64,000 nt of DNA, taken from Fidelibacterota bacterium. Its GTDB lineage: Bacteria > Fidelibacterota > Marinisomatia > SCGC-AAA003-L08 > TS1B11. Every line of letters starts with the position of its first letter. The first letter of the stretch is position 1. The stretch lies in assembly GCA_004124295.1 (NCBI GenBank), contig SCKI01000002.1, positions 124,001-188,000 on the forward strand, in the 5' to 3' direction. The notes below the pieces were generated by a model, which saw only the letters and a list, made by a program, of their open reading frames with translations, did not search any database and had not been told where the DNA came from. Below, one piece after another: positions 42,304 to 50,159 of the stretch. The position numbers were made by a program, and so were the translations under genes.

Positions 42304-42582
42304 TCAACGAAAGTAACGCAAAAAATAGTATGCCACGCCCAGCCCGATAATGCTGGACACGCTGAATTTCAGCCGCATGCCAAAAGTCACGCTGCCCACC
42401 ATCAGATCTACCGTCACCGGGCTTATCCCCCAGCTTACGGACTGCAGAAAGAACTGTTTCACCACCCCCTCCGGGAGACCCAGCGCCACCAGATCGCCCA
42501 GCACAGTGCCCAGGGCCGCCCCGATTATCAGGGTCATGAAGACGATCACGATGGATCGTTTCTGGTAATCGCCCAGCGCCAT
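42304..42582 (-). CDS. DUF4321-like small membrane protein
   Basis: The 92-residue product has a first membrane helix with IVFMTLIIGAALGTVLGDLV (about residues 14-33), a short loop, a beta-like stretch VDLMVGSVTFGMRLKFSV, and a second helix with SIIGLGVAYYFLRYF. This pattern, in particular GxxLG in helix one and TFG-x-LKF before helix two, is that of DUF4321, a family of unknown function. The ATG overlaps the purQ stop by one base. I do not recognise a function; its place between purQ and tatA gives no clear clue. Confidence 0.7.
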   Translation of the reverse strand: MALGDYQKRSIVIVFMTLIIGAALGTVLGDLVALGLPEGVVKQFFLQSVSWGISPVTVDLMVGSVTFGMRLKFSVSSIIGLGVAYYFLRYFR

Positions 42583-43268
42583 CAGGCGATTCCGGCCATC
42601 GATTTGAGCAGGGCCAGGCCGTCTGCCGAACCCACCAGCGCCTCCACGGCCCGCTCCGGATGGGGCATCAGCCCCAGCACATTGCGCTGCCGGTTGAATA
42701 CGCCGGCGATATTTTCCAGCGATCCGTTCGGGTTGGCCGTCGCGGTCTGCCGCCCCCGGTCATCGACATAGCGAAAGGCGATTTGCCCGTGATCCGCCAG
42801 CTCCGCCAGCTGTTCGGGCGAGGCGAAAAAGTTGCCCCCGCGATGGGCGACCGGCATGGCGTAGGACCGTTCCGTATCCAGGCTGGCGGTGAAGATCGAA
42901 TCGGTATGTTCGGGCTTCAGGCGCACCATTCTGGAGACGAAGCGCAAATCGGCATTGCTGATCAGGGCGCCGGGCAGCAGTCCCGCCTCCACCAGAATTT
43001 GAAATCCGTTGCAGATGCCCAACACCGGCGCCCCGTCGGCAGCCATTTTGCGGACAGCCTCCATGACCGGCGCAAAGCGGGCGATGGCCCCGCTGCGCAG
43101 GTAGTCGCCGTAGGAGAACCCGCCGGGAATGATAACGGCATCGTAACCGGCCAGGGATTCCTCCCGGTGCCAAACGTAGAAGGCCTCCGCCCCCAAAACG
43201 TGCCGCAGCGCATGATAGGCGTCATGATCGCAGTTGGCGCCGGGAAAGACCAGCACCGCGAAGCGCAT
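42582..43268 (-). CDS. purQ: Phosphoribosylformylglycinamidine synthase subunit PurQ
   Basis: PurQ is the glutaminase that feeds ammonia to PurL in purine synthesis. The 228-residue class I glutamine amidotransferase has the catalytic cysteine in APVLGICNGFQIL near residue 88, and the His-Glu pair in GLMPHPERAVE near the C terminus. MRFAVLVFPGANCDHDAYHA is the typical start; an in-frame TTG one codon earlier is unlikely. The ATG overlaps the purS stop (TGATG). purL is not in the window. Confidence 0.97.
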   Translation of the reverse strand: MRFAVLVFPGANCDHDAYHALRHVLGAEAFYVWHREESLAGYDAVIIPGGFSYGDYLRSGAIARFAPVMEAVRKMAADGAPVLGICNGFQILVEAGLLPGALISNADLRFVSRMVRLKPEHTDSIFTASLDTERSYAMPVAHRGGNFFASPEQLAELADHGQIAFRYVDDRGRQTATANPNGSLENIAGVFNRQRNVLGLMPHPERAVEALVGSADGLALLKSMAGIA

Positions 43269-43516
43269 CAATCACCCTCCACAATATCGAACTGGTAGCC
43301 TTCAATGTTGGGGTTGGCCAGCAGCCGGTCGCAGGCCGCGGCAGTGACGGCCTCAGCCTTCTTGCGGGTCAGCTTGGGCAGTTGCAACTCCACGAATTTC
43401 CCCATGCGCACCTCTCCGATACCTTTGATGCCCAGCTCGGCCAGGGCCTTGGCCACCGTTACCCCCTGGGGGTCGAGGATGCCCTCTTTAGGCATGATAG
43501 TGATGCGCGCTCTCAT
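43268..43516 (-). CDS. purS: Phosphoribosylformylglycinamidine synthase subunit PurS
   Basis: PurS bridges PurQ and PurL in the three-part FGAM synthase. The 82-residue product has RITIMPKEGILDPQGVTVAK and GIKGIGEVRMGKFVELQL, the family signatures. Presence of PurS means the genome uses the small-PurL form of the enzyme. It overlaps pssA by four bases upstream and purQ downstream. Confidence 0.97.
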   Translation of the reverse strand: MRARITIMPKEGILDPQGVTVAKALAELGIKGIGEVRMGKFVELQLPKLTRKKAEAVTAAACDRLLANPNIEGYQFDIVEGD

Positions 43517-44250
43517 ATCTTGCTTTTGGCGGCCCGGTACTCGGGATCAGTGATGCGGTTCAGGTGCCTGAGCAGTCCGGTCACCAGGTACATGACCGCC
43601 ACCGGCAGCAGAATCCGGCTATCGACCCATAAAAAGATCACCACGGTGGAGAGGATCAGCAGCAGGCTCAAGGCGTTGGCCGGGCCCATTTTAAGCGATA
43701 CCGCGGGGAATTTCGGGTAGCGCACCTGGCTCACCATCAGGAACGAGGCAGCCATGACGGCCGGCAGGACAACCTTGGCCGCCCCGGCGTGGCCCTGGGC
43801 CTCGTAGTAGAAAACCAGCGCCACCACAATGACGGCCGTGGTGGGCGAGGGCAAGCCCTCGAAATAGCTCTTGGAAGCGGCCTCCAGATTGACGTTGAAG
43901 CGGGCCAGCCGCAGGGCGCCGAACAGGAGCGGCGATCCGGCCACCAAGGCCCCCACAATCGGATGCAGGTCCCGGGCATACAGGGCCCAGACCAGCAGCG
44001 CCGGCGCCAGGCAGAAAGAGACCAGGTCGGCCAGGGAGTCGAGCTCGGAGCCGAACTGGGACGGAGCGTGAATCAGGCGGGCCAATTTGCCGTCCAGCAC
44101 ATCGAACACGCCGGCCGCCAGAATCAAATAGGCCGCCCGGATGTAGGACTCTTCCACAATGCTGATGACGGCCAGAAAGCCCAAAAACAGGTTAATAAGC
44201 GTAAATATGCTGGGTATATGATGCCGCTGCAGCGGCCGTTTAATTCTCAT
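43513..44250 (-). CDS. pssA: CDP-diacylglycerol--serine O-phosphatidyltransferase
   Basis: PssA makes phosphatidylserine, the precursor of phosphatidylethanolamine, in the inner membrane. The 245-residue protein has six to eight hydrophobic helices and the CDP-alcohol phosphotransferase motif with exact spacing: DGKLAR, eight residues, G, three residues, D, three residues, D (about residues 53-75). The N terminus RPLQRHHIPSIFTLINLFLG is typical. It overlaps psd by four bases, so the two steps of PE synthesis are coupled. Confidence 0.95.
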   Translation of the reverse strand: MRIKRPLQRHHIPSIFTLINLFLGFLAVISIVEESYIRAAYLILAAGVFDVLDGKLARLIHAPSQFGSELDSLADLVSFCLAPALLVWALYARDLHPIVGALVAGSPLLFGALRLARFNVNLEAASKSYFEGLPSPTTAVIVVALVFYYEAQGHAGAAKVVLPAVMAASFLMVSQVRYPKFPAVSLKMGPANALSLLLILSTVVIFLWVDSRILLPVAVMYLVTGLLRHLNRITDPEYRAAKSKI

Positions 44251-44891
44251 GATCCAAAGTATCCTATCACAGTTTCCCCGCCCTTGACGGAATCACCGAT
44301 CTCAATTGACAGCTTAAAGCTGGAAGGTAGGACGACATCCACTCGGGAACCAAACCTAATATAGCCCAGCCGGTCCCCTCGGGCGACTGCGCTGCCGGCC
44401 TCCATGTAGGTCAGTATGCGGCGGGCCAGCAGCCCGGCAATCTGGCGCACGATGAAGCGCTTATCCCCGCTGCGGAAGTAGGTGGCGGCGTGCTCGTTCT
44501 CATGGCTGGCCTGTTGGTTGAAGGCCGCCAGAAAGCGCCCCTTATGGTAGCTGCTCGAATCGACCTGGGCCGCGAAGGGAACCCGCTGCACATGGACGTT
44601 GAATACGGACAGGAATATCGATATCCGCTGGGCCGGCCCCCCGATGTGCTCGTCATGGTCAATGTTCTCCAGCGCCACCACCCGGCCATCTGCCGGCGAC
44701 ACGAAGGCCAGCGGGTCCTCGGGCAACTGCCGCGGGGGGTCCCTGAAGAATTGCAGCGAGAACAGCGCCAGCAGCCATAGGGCCGGCGTGATCCACTTCA
44801 GCCAGCTCTGGTCCGACCAGATCCACCCGGCGCTGAACAGCACCGCCAGCAGGAGCAGCGGAATGAGTATAATGCGACCCTCAGGCGCCAT
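44247..44891 (-). CDS. psd: Phosphatidylserine decarboxylase proenzyme
   Basis: Psd converts phosphatidylserine to phosphatidylethanolamine and cleaves itself to form a pyruvoyl group. The 214-residue product is the short form: two N-terminal membrane helices (about residues 7-46), FFRDPPRQLPEDPLAFVSPADGR, SIFLSVFNVHVQRVP, and the self-cleavage Gly181-Ser182 in IRFGSRVDVVLP. It shares four bases with pssA and 11 with purC. All key residues are present. Confidence 0.96.
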   Translation of the reverse strand: MAPEGRIILIPLLLLAVLFSAGWIWSDQSWLKWITPALWLLALFSLQFFRDPPRQLPEDPLAFVSPADGRVVALENIDHDEHIGGPAQRISIFLSVFNVHVQRVPFAAQVDSSSYHKGRFLAAFNQQASHENEHAATYFRSGDKRFIVRQIAGLLARRILTYMEAGSAVARGDRLGYIRFGSRVDVVLPSSFKLSIEIGDSVKGGETVIGYFGS

Positions 44892-45606
44892 CGGATGCCG
44901 CCATCACGCGCCCCAGCATTTCCTGATAGGCCCCCTCCACATCACCCAGGTCAAACCGGAAGCGGTCCTTGTCCAGTTTTTTGCCCGTCTTCAGGTCCCA
45001 GAGCCGGCAGGTGTCGGGAGAAATCTCGTCTCCCAGATGGATCAGGCCGCCGGCCAGGCCGAACTCGAGCTTGAAGTCGACCAGGGTGATGCCGATGGAA
45101 TGGAAAAACTCCTTCATCAGCTCGTTCACCCGCCGGGCCGTGTTGCCGATCTCCTGCAGCTGCTCGGCGCTGCACAGGCTAAACGCGGCCACATGCTCGG
45201 CATTCATCAGCGGATCGTGGTGCGGATCGCTCTTGTAGTAGAGCTCCAGGATCGGCTCATCGAAAGTAATGCCCTCCTCAATCCCGTAGCGCTTGCAGAT
45301 GCTCCCGGCGGCCACATTGCGCATCACCACCTCCACCAGGATCATATCCAGCGCCTTGATGAGCATCTCCCGGTCGTTGAGCTGCTCCACGAAATGGGTC
45401 CGTACGCCGCCCTTCTCCAGCAGGGCCAGCATATGGCTGGAGATGGCATTGTTGACGATGCCCTTATCGGTGATGGACGATTTCTTGGCGCCGTCAAATG
45501 CGGTGGCATCGTCCTTGAAGCGCTGCACCAGCAGCGCCGGATCATCGGTGGCGAAGACCTGCTTGGCCTTCCCTTCATACAGCAGAGCACCTTTTTGCAT
45601 GATCAT
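44881..45606 (-). CDS. purC: Phosphoribosylaminoimidazole-succinocarboxamide synthase
   Basis: PurC joins aspartate to CAIR, giving SAICAR. The 241-residue product has GALLYEGKAKQVFATDDPAL near the start, KSSITDKGIVNNAIS, and the SAICAR synthetase signatures LVDFKLEFGL and DTCRLWD. A second Met two codons in is an alternative start. It lies two bases after purB, which performs the following step, and overlaps psd. Confidence 0.97.
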   Translation of the reverse strand: MIMQKGALLYEGKAKQVFATDDPALLVQRFKDDATAFDGAKKSSITDKGIVNNAISSHMLALLEKGGVRTHFVEQLNDREMLIKALDMILVEVVMRNVAAGSICKRYGIEEGITFDEPILELYYKSDPHHDPLMNAEHVAAFSLCSAEQLQEIGNTARRVNELMKEFFHSIGITLVDFKLEFGLAGGLIHLGDEISPDTCRLWDLKTGKKLDKDRFRFDLGDVEGAYQEMLGRVMAASDGA

Positions 45607-45608
45607 TC

Positions 45609-46904
45609 CTAGCTTAGCTCGATACGGTTGAAGATGGCATCGACACCCCGGTTGAGGTGCTCGTAGCTGAAGCAGTCCGCCAGTTCATCCAGCGGCAACA
45701 ACTCAGCCACCTGCGCATCCTTTTCCAAAAGACCTTTAAAGTCGCCGCCCTGTTCCCAAACCGTGGCGGCATGGCGCTGGACGACGGTGTACGCCGTGTC
45801 CCGCGACATCCCCTTCTGCACCAGGGCCAGCAGCACCCGCTGGCTGAAGATGAGTCCGCCGGTGAGGTTCAGGTTGGCCGCCATACGCTCCGGATAGACC
45901 TCCAGCCCGGCCATCAAATCGGTGGTTTTTTTCAGCAGGTAGTCGGCCAGGGTGGTGGAGTCGGGCAGAATGATCCGCTCCACGGAGGAGTGGGAAATGT
46001 CCCGCTCGTGCCACAGGGCCACGTTTTCGAAGCCGGCCTGGGCATTCGACCGCAGCAGCCGGGCCAGACCGCAGATTTGTTCGGCCACGATGGGATTACG
46101 TTTGTGCGGCATGGCCGACGAGCCTTTCTGCCCGGGCCCGAAACTTTCCTGGGCCTCGCGCACTTCCGTGCGTTGCAGGTGCCGCACCTCCAGGGCCATC
46201 TTTTCGAGGCTGGCGCCGGTGATGGCCAGGGCCGCCAGGTAGTGGGCGTGGCGGTCCCGCTGGATCACCTGGTTGGATACGGGCGCGGCCTGCAGGCCCA
46301 GCTCGGCGCAGACCGCCTCCTCCACCTCGGGCGGCAGGTGGGCAAATGTGCCCACGGCGCCGGAAATCTTCCCTACGGCGATGCCTGTCACCGCATCGGC
46401 AAAGCGCTGCCGATCCCGGCCCAGCTCCTCCGCCCAAAGGGCCAGCTTCAGGCCGAAGGTGATCGGTTCGGCATGCACCCCGTGGGTGCGGCCGATCTGC
46501 CAGGTGTACTTATGCTGCCGGGCCAGGTCCCGCAGCACTTCGATGAGCCGGTCCATGCGCCCCAGAATATGGTTACCCGCTTCCACGCAGAGCAGGGCCA
46601 GGGAGGTATCCAGCAGATCGGAGGAGGTCATGCCCATATGGATGAAGCGGGCCTCGGGCCCCACGTACTCGGCCACGTTGGTCAAAAAGGCGATCACGTC
46701 CTGGCGCAGGGTGGCCTCCAGTTCGTCAATCCGGGCCGCGTCAAAGCGGGCCTTGGATTCGATCACCGCCAGGGCATCTGCCGGAATCTGGCCCCGCTGC
46801 GCCAGGACCCGGCAGACCGCCAGTTCCACCCGCAGCCAGGTGGCGTAACGTTTGTCGTCGCTCCACAGGGCCGCCATTGCCGGCAGAGTGTAGCGGGGAA
46901 TCAC
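45609..46904 (-). CDS. purB: Adenylosuccinate lyase
   Basis: PurB releases fumarate from SAICAR and from adenylosuccinate. From GTG (IPRYTLPAMAALWSDDKRYA) the product is 431 residues, the short family form. It has HMGMTSSDLLDTSLALL, the catalytic His region IGRTHGVHAEPITFGLK, and the fumarase-superfamily signature GSSAMPHKRNPIVAEQ. A much longer open frame upstream lies inside htrA and is a reading-frame artefact. The GTG overlaps the htrA stop as GTGA. Confidence 0.97.
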   Translation of the reverse strand: MIPRYTLPAMAALWSDDKRYATWLRVELAVCRVLAQRGQIPADALAVIESKARFDAARIDELEATLRQDVIAFLTNVAEYVGPEARFIHMGMTSSDLLDTSLALLCVEAGNHILGRMDRLIEVLRDLARQHKYTWQIGRTHGVHAEPITFGLKLALWAEELGRDRQRFADAVTGIAVGKISGAVGTFAHLPPEVEEAVCAELGLQAAPVSNQVIQRDRHAHYLAALAITGASLEKMALEVRHLQRTEVREAQESFGPGQKGSSAMPHKRNPIVAEQICGLARLLRSNAQAGFENVALWHERDISHSSVERIILPDSTTLADYLLKKTTDLMAGLEVYPERMAANLNLTGGLIFSQRVLLALVQKGMSRDTAYTVVQRHAATVWEQGGDFKGLLEKDAQVAELLPLDELADCFSYEHLNRGVDAIFNRIELS

Positions 46905-48028
46905 TGGTCGGAGCCTTGCAGTTCCAGCGGAATACGAATCCGCTTGCCGTTGCGCCAGATGGTCAGCATCAGGGTGTCGCCGGCCTTCACCAGGTCCTCC
47001 TCCACCGCCCGGATGAAATCCGCCCGGCTGTTGACCCCCTTGCCGTTGACCTCCAGGATGACGTCCAGCACCTCCACGCCGGCCCGGTCTCCCGGGGAGT
47101 TCCGGTCGATATTGCGGACAAAAAAGCCGGCGCTGCTGGGCAACTCGAGCTGCCGCCGGATAACCCGGTCCACCGGCACGCCGCTGATGCCGGTATAGAT
47201 GGCCCGGTCGACCCGTCCCTTGGTGCGCAGCTCGCTGACGATCTCCTTCACCTGGTTGATGGGGATCGCAAACCCGATGCCGATGGAACCGGTTGAATAC
47301 TCGCTTTCGGTGAAGATGAAGCTGTTGATGCCGATGACTTCCCCACGGGCGTTCACCAGCGGCCCGCCACTGTTGCCGGGATTGATGGAGGCATCGGTCT
47401 GGATCATATCCTGGTAGACCCGGCTGCGCTGATGCCCGAAATCCATATGTATACCGCTGATAATGCCCACGGTGGCGGTGGGCTGCATGGCCACGTCGAA
47501 CAGGCCCAGCGGATTGCCCAGGGCGATGGCCCACTCGCCGATGATCAGCGCATCTGAATCGCCAAATGTTACCGTGGGCAGATTCCGGGCGGTAATCTTG
47601 AGCAGGGCCACATCGGTGAGGGGATCGCTGAATATCTGCTCCACCTCATACTGGTGTCCGCCAGGCAGGGTGACAATGACCTCGGCGGCATTTTCGACCA
47701 CGTGGGCATTGGTGACCACATAGCCGTCGGTGGAGATGACCAGCCCGGAGCCGAGGCTCTCCACCCGGCGGTAGACCGGCGGTATCATGTAGGAGAAAAA
47801 GGGATCGTCAAACAGTCCCCGGTACTGGGACCGGCTTTGCTGCAATTTCACCACGTTGATGCTGGCCACGGCGGGGCTGACCCTTTTGATGGCCCGGGTG
47901 ATGGCATTTTGCCGGCTGGAGGTGATCTCATCCTGGGCCGCCCGCAGCGGGCCGCTGCCCAGCACCAGCAACAGCAGACCACAAAGGGCTAGCCCCGGGC
48001 GCGCGGCGCTATCAGGCCTCGGCAGCAT
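46901..48028 (-). CDS. htrA: Periplasmic serine protease of the HtrA/DegP family
   Basis: HtrA proteases degrade or refold damaged envelope proteins. The 375-residue product has a signal peptide or anchor (residues 10-30), the catalytic triad His109 (VTNAHVV), Asp139 (PLTDVALL) and Ser220 (GNSGGPL), and one PDZ domain (about residues 285-370, with SAGFFVRNIDRNSPGDRAGV). A single PDZ makes it DegS-like in layout, and the hydrophobic N terminus may stay as an anchor. It overlaps truA by 17 bases and purB by four bases. Confidence 0.95.
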   Translation of the reverse strand: MLPRPDSAARPGLALCGLLLLVLGSGPLRAAQDEITSSRQNAITRAIKRVSPAVASINVVKLQQSRSQYRGLFDDPFFSYMIPPVYRRVESLGSGLVISTDGYVVTNAHVVENAAEVIVTLPGGHQYEVEQIFSDPLTDVALLKITARNLPTVTFGDSDALIIGEWAIALGNPLGLFDVAMQPTATVGIISGIHMDFGHQRSRVYQDMIQTDASINPGNSGGPLVNARGEVIGINSFIFTESEYSTGSIGIGFAIPINQVKEIVSELRTKGRVDRAIYTGISGVPVDRVIRRQLELPSSAGFFVRNIDRNSPGDRAGVEVLDVILEVNGKGVNSRADFIRAVEEDLVKAGDTLMLTIWRNGKRIRIPLELQGSDQ

Positions 48029-48761
48029 AGGCCACCTCCTCCAGCACGAGCCCGGCAGCCGGGGCCCGCAAAATTTTCAAACTGTCGGTCTGGCCCGCCA
48101 GATGGGCGGCAAACTGGTCCACGCTGAAGCGGCCCCGGGCCACCTCGATCATGGTGCCCACCAGGTAACGCACCATGTGGTGCAAAAAGTGGTCGGCCCT
48201 GATGGTATAGACCCAGCCCTCGGCGGCCCGCTCCCAGGCCGAGTCATGGACCTGGCAGACCTGGGACTCGCTCCCTTCCCGGGCCTTGGCAAAGCCGTTG
48301 AAATCGTGGCTGCCCTGCACTATGGCGGCACAGGCCGAGAGGCGCCTGGCGTCCAGATCATGATCAACCTGCCAGGCATACTGGCGGCCGATGACCAGGG
48401 CCACGCTGGAGACGGTGTAGCTGTAGCGCCGCCAGCTGGCGCTGAAGCGGGCGTGGAAGTCAGCGGCTGCCGGCTCCACCATCAGCACCTGCATATCAGC
48501 GGCCAGGTGGCTGTTCAGCGCCTTGCGGAGCTGCTCCGGCGGCAGGGCCGTGTCCACCCTGGTATGGACCACCTGCCCCCGGGCGTGGACCCCGGCATCC
48601 GTGCGTCCGGCGCCCCATACGGTTATCCGTTTGCCGCCCAGCACCTTGCCAAGGGCCGTTTCCAAATCGCCTTGCACCGTGCGTTGATCCTTTTGCATCT
48701 GCCAGCCGTGAAATTCGGTGCCATCATAGGCCACGATCAGCTTCAAGTTTACATGACCCAC
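48012..48761 (-). CDS. truA: tRNA pseudouridine(38-40) synthase TruA
   Basis: TruA makes pseudouridine at positions 38-40 of the tRNA anticodon arm. The 249-residue product has the catalytic Asp55 in GAGRTDAGVHARGQ, the N-terminal KLIVAYDGTEFHGWQMQKDQ, and YTIRADHFLHHMVRYLVGTM in the second half. Translation starts at GTG and overlaps the EcfT-like gene by 13 bases. Length is usual. Confidence 0.97.
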   Translation of the reverse strand: MGHVNLKLIVAYDGTEFHGWQMQKDQRTVQGDLETALGKVLGGKRITVWGAGRTDAGVHARGQVVHTRVDTALPPEQLRKALNSHLAADMQVLMVEPAAADFHARFSASWRRYSYTVSSVALVIGRQYAWQVDHDLDARRLSACAAIVQGSHDFNGFAKAREGSESQVCQVHDSAWERAAEGWVYTIRADHFLHHMVRYLVGTMIEVARGRFSVDQFAAHLAGQTDSLKILRAPAAGLVLEEVAYAAEA

Positions 48762-49492
48762 AAGGCTGCGCCCAATACCATCATGCCGCTTATCAGTGCC
48801 GCTCCATCCCGCCTGCGGAACGGCTCCGGCGTGAGCTGGCCCCGGGGCACCACTTCCCCGTAATGGCGCAGTTGCAGCACCTGCCCGACCTGCCGGGCCC
48901 GCTCCATGGAACGGGACAGCACCGTCGCCAGATGACCGCCGTAATAGAGGGTCCGCTCCCTGAGTCCGGCCGGCCGGCGGAAGCCCAGGGCCTGGTGGAA
49001 CCGGGCCAGCTCGCGGTACTCCTTCTGCACCTGCGGAATAAAGGCCAGCATCAGGCTCATGGTCTGCAGGAGATCCTCGCCCAGATGGCTGCGGATGCCC
49101 AGGCGATCCAGGCCCGTTTTAAGGCTGTCGATGAGGCGTTGGGCCTGCAGGCCGGCCCGTACCGTGCCAATCACCAGGCTCAAGCCCAGCAGGCGCAGCA
49201 GCACGATGATCTCCCGCGCCAAGGCCGAGCGGATCGTCAGCCCCTCAGCCCCCCATACCGTGAAGCCGATGTGGATGCCGAAGAACAGCGTGGCCCAGGG
49301 GAGCATCAGCGCCGCATCACCCAGGCCGCCCCGCAGGCTGAACTTCAGCGCCAGCGACAGCCCGCTGAACAGCAGCAACAGGGCCCCGATTTCCGCCGGG
49401 TGCCGGGCCAGACTCATGGCCAGCACGCCCAACAGCCCAAGTCCCAGGGGGACCAGGGGGTTCCAGGCCGGGGTCAGGCGGTCAGAAGCCAC
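48749..49492 (-). CDS. EcfT/CbiQ-like energy-coupling factor transmembrane protein
   Basis: EcfT-type proteins link the ATPases to the substrate-binding membrane subunit of ECF vitamin or metal importers. The 247-residue protein has five or six membrane helices and a central cytoplasmic helical part with RAGLQAQRLIDSLKTGLDRL, as in CbiQ/EcfT. The two coupling motifs are poor: ARFHQALGF and QVLQLRHYG stand where xxxARGF or A-R-G motifs are expected. No ATPase or S subunit gene is beside it. Start is GTG. Adjacent truA recalls the ecfT-truA pairing of Firmicutes. A transport role is inferred. Confidence 0.65.
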   Translation of the reverse strand: MASDRLTPAWNPLVPLGLGLLGVLAMSLARHPAEIGALLLLFSGLSLALKFSLRGGLGDAALMLPWATLFFGIHIGFTVWGAEGLTIRSALAREIIVLLRLLGLSLVIGTVRAGLQAQRLIDSLKTGLDRLGIRSHLGEDLLQTMSLMLAFIPQVQKEYRELARFHQALGFRRPAGLRERTLYYGGHLATVLSRSMERARQVGQVLQLRHYGEVVPRGQLTPEPFRRRDGAALISGMMVLGAALWVM

Positions 49493-50159
49493 GGGAGCCG
49501 AGGGCCAGTTCGAGGGAGATACCGGTCCCGGATGGCCAGGGCACCAGCCGCCAGGATAGGTCCCCGCTGCTGGGGGTCAGGAACAGGATCTGCACGACGG
49601 CGGCGGCCCGGTTAAGGATCAACCCCCCCGCCACAAAACGGGCCCCCTTGTCGAGTGTGAGACTGCTCAGCCTCAGGTCGTTGAAGCGCTCCCGGTTGGC
49701 CGGATCGTCCCAGTTCCATTCCCAGCCCAGGCCGTCGGGATAGACTTCCGCCAGATTGCGCCTGCGCAGCTGCTCCTGGTTATACTCTTCCATCGAATCG
49801 AATTGGGCCATGTGGTAATAGTAGGCCGCCGGCCGCTGCCGGAAATCGGCGCCGGCATGGATGGCGGCCAGGCCCCGGTAGTCCTGGGCGTACCAGGCGG
49901 CGGACCGGCCCAGCAGATCGAAGGCGAGCCAAAGAGCAGTCTCCCGGATCAGGACCGGCCGGGCCAGGTCGGCCCGCTGCAAATAGGCGTGACCCCAGCC
50001 GGGCAACAGCAGGGATCGCAAAACAGCCCCCCTGCGGGTAGGGCCGTCCGGAGCCGGCTGTGCAGGGCCGCTTTGCGCTGCCGCCGCCAGCGGCAAGCAG
50101 AGGGCCAGGGCCAGGGCCGCCAGACGGGGGCCGCCAAGCCGCTGGACGCCGGTGCTCAT
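49482..50159 (-). CDS. DUF5683-like membrane-associated protein
   Basis: From MSTGVQRLGGPRLAALALAL the product is 225 residues with a signal peptide ending near AAAAQS (about residue 29). LRSLLLPGWGHAYLQRADLA follows, a PG-x-G-H pattern with a membrane helix after it, and a later FNDLRLSSLTLDKGARFVAG then helix LNRAAAVVQILFL. This arrangement resembles DUF5683, common in Bacteroidetes relatives and of unknown function. The ATG overlaps the lnt stop (ATGA), and an open frame upstream lies inside lnt. The gene may belong with envelope biogenesis, by context only. Confidence 0.5.
   Translation of the reverse strand: MSTGVQRLGGPRLAALALALCLPLAAAAQSGPAQPAPDGPTRRGAVLRSLLLPGWGHAYLQRADLARPVLIRETALWLAFDLLGRSAAWYAQDYRGLAAIHAGADFRQRPAAYYYHMAQFDSMEEYNQEQLRRRNLAEVYPDGLGWEWNWDDPANRERFNDLRLSSLTLDKGARFVAGGLILNRAAAVVQILFLTPSSGDLSWRLVPWPSGTGISLELALGSRGF

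Noticed and set aside
46905-47534. A 210-codon upstream extension of the purB frame
   Set aside because: It lies wholly inside htrA in another frame and has low-complexity residues unlike any PurB. The GTG at 46904 gives the family start and a GTGA overlap.
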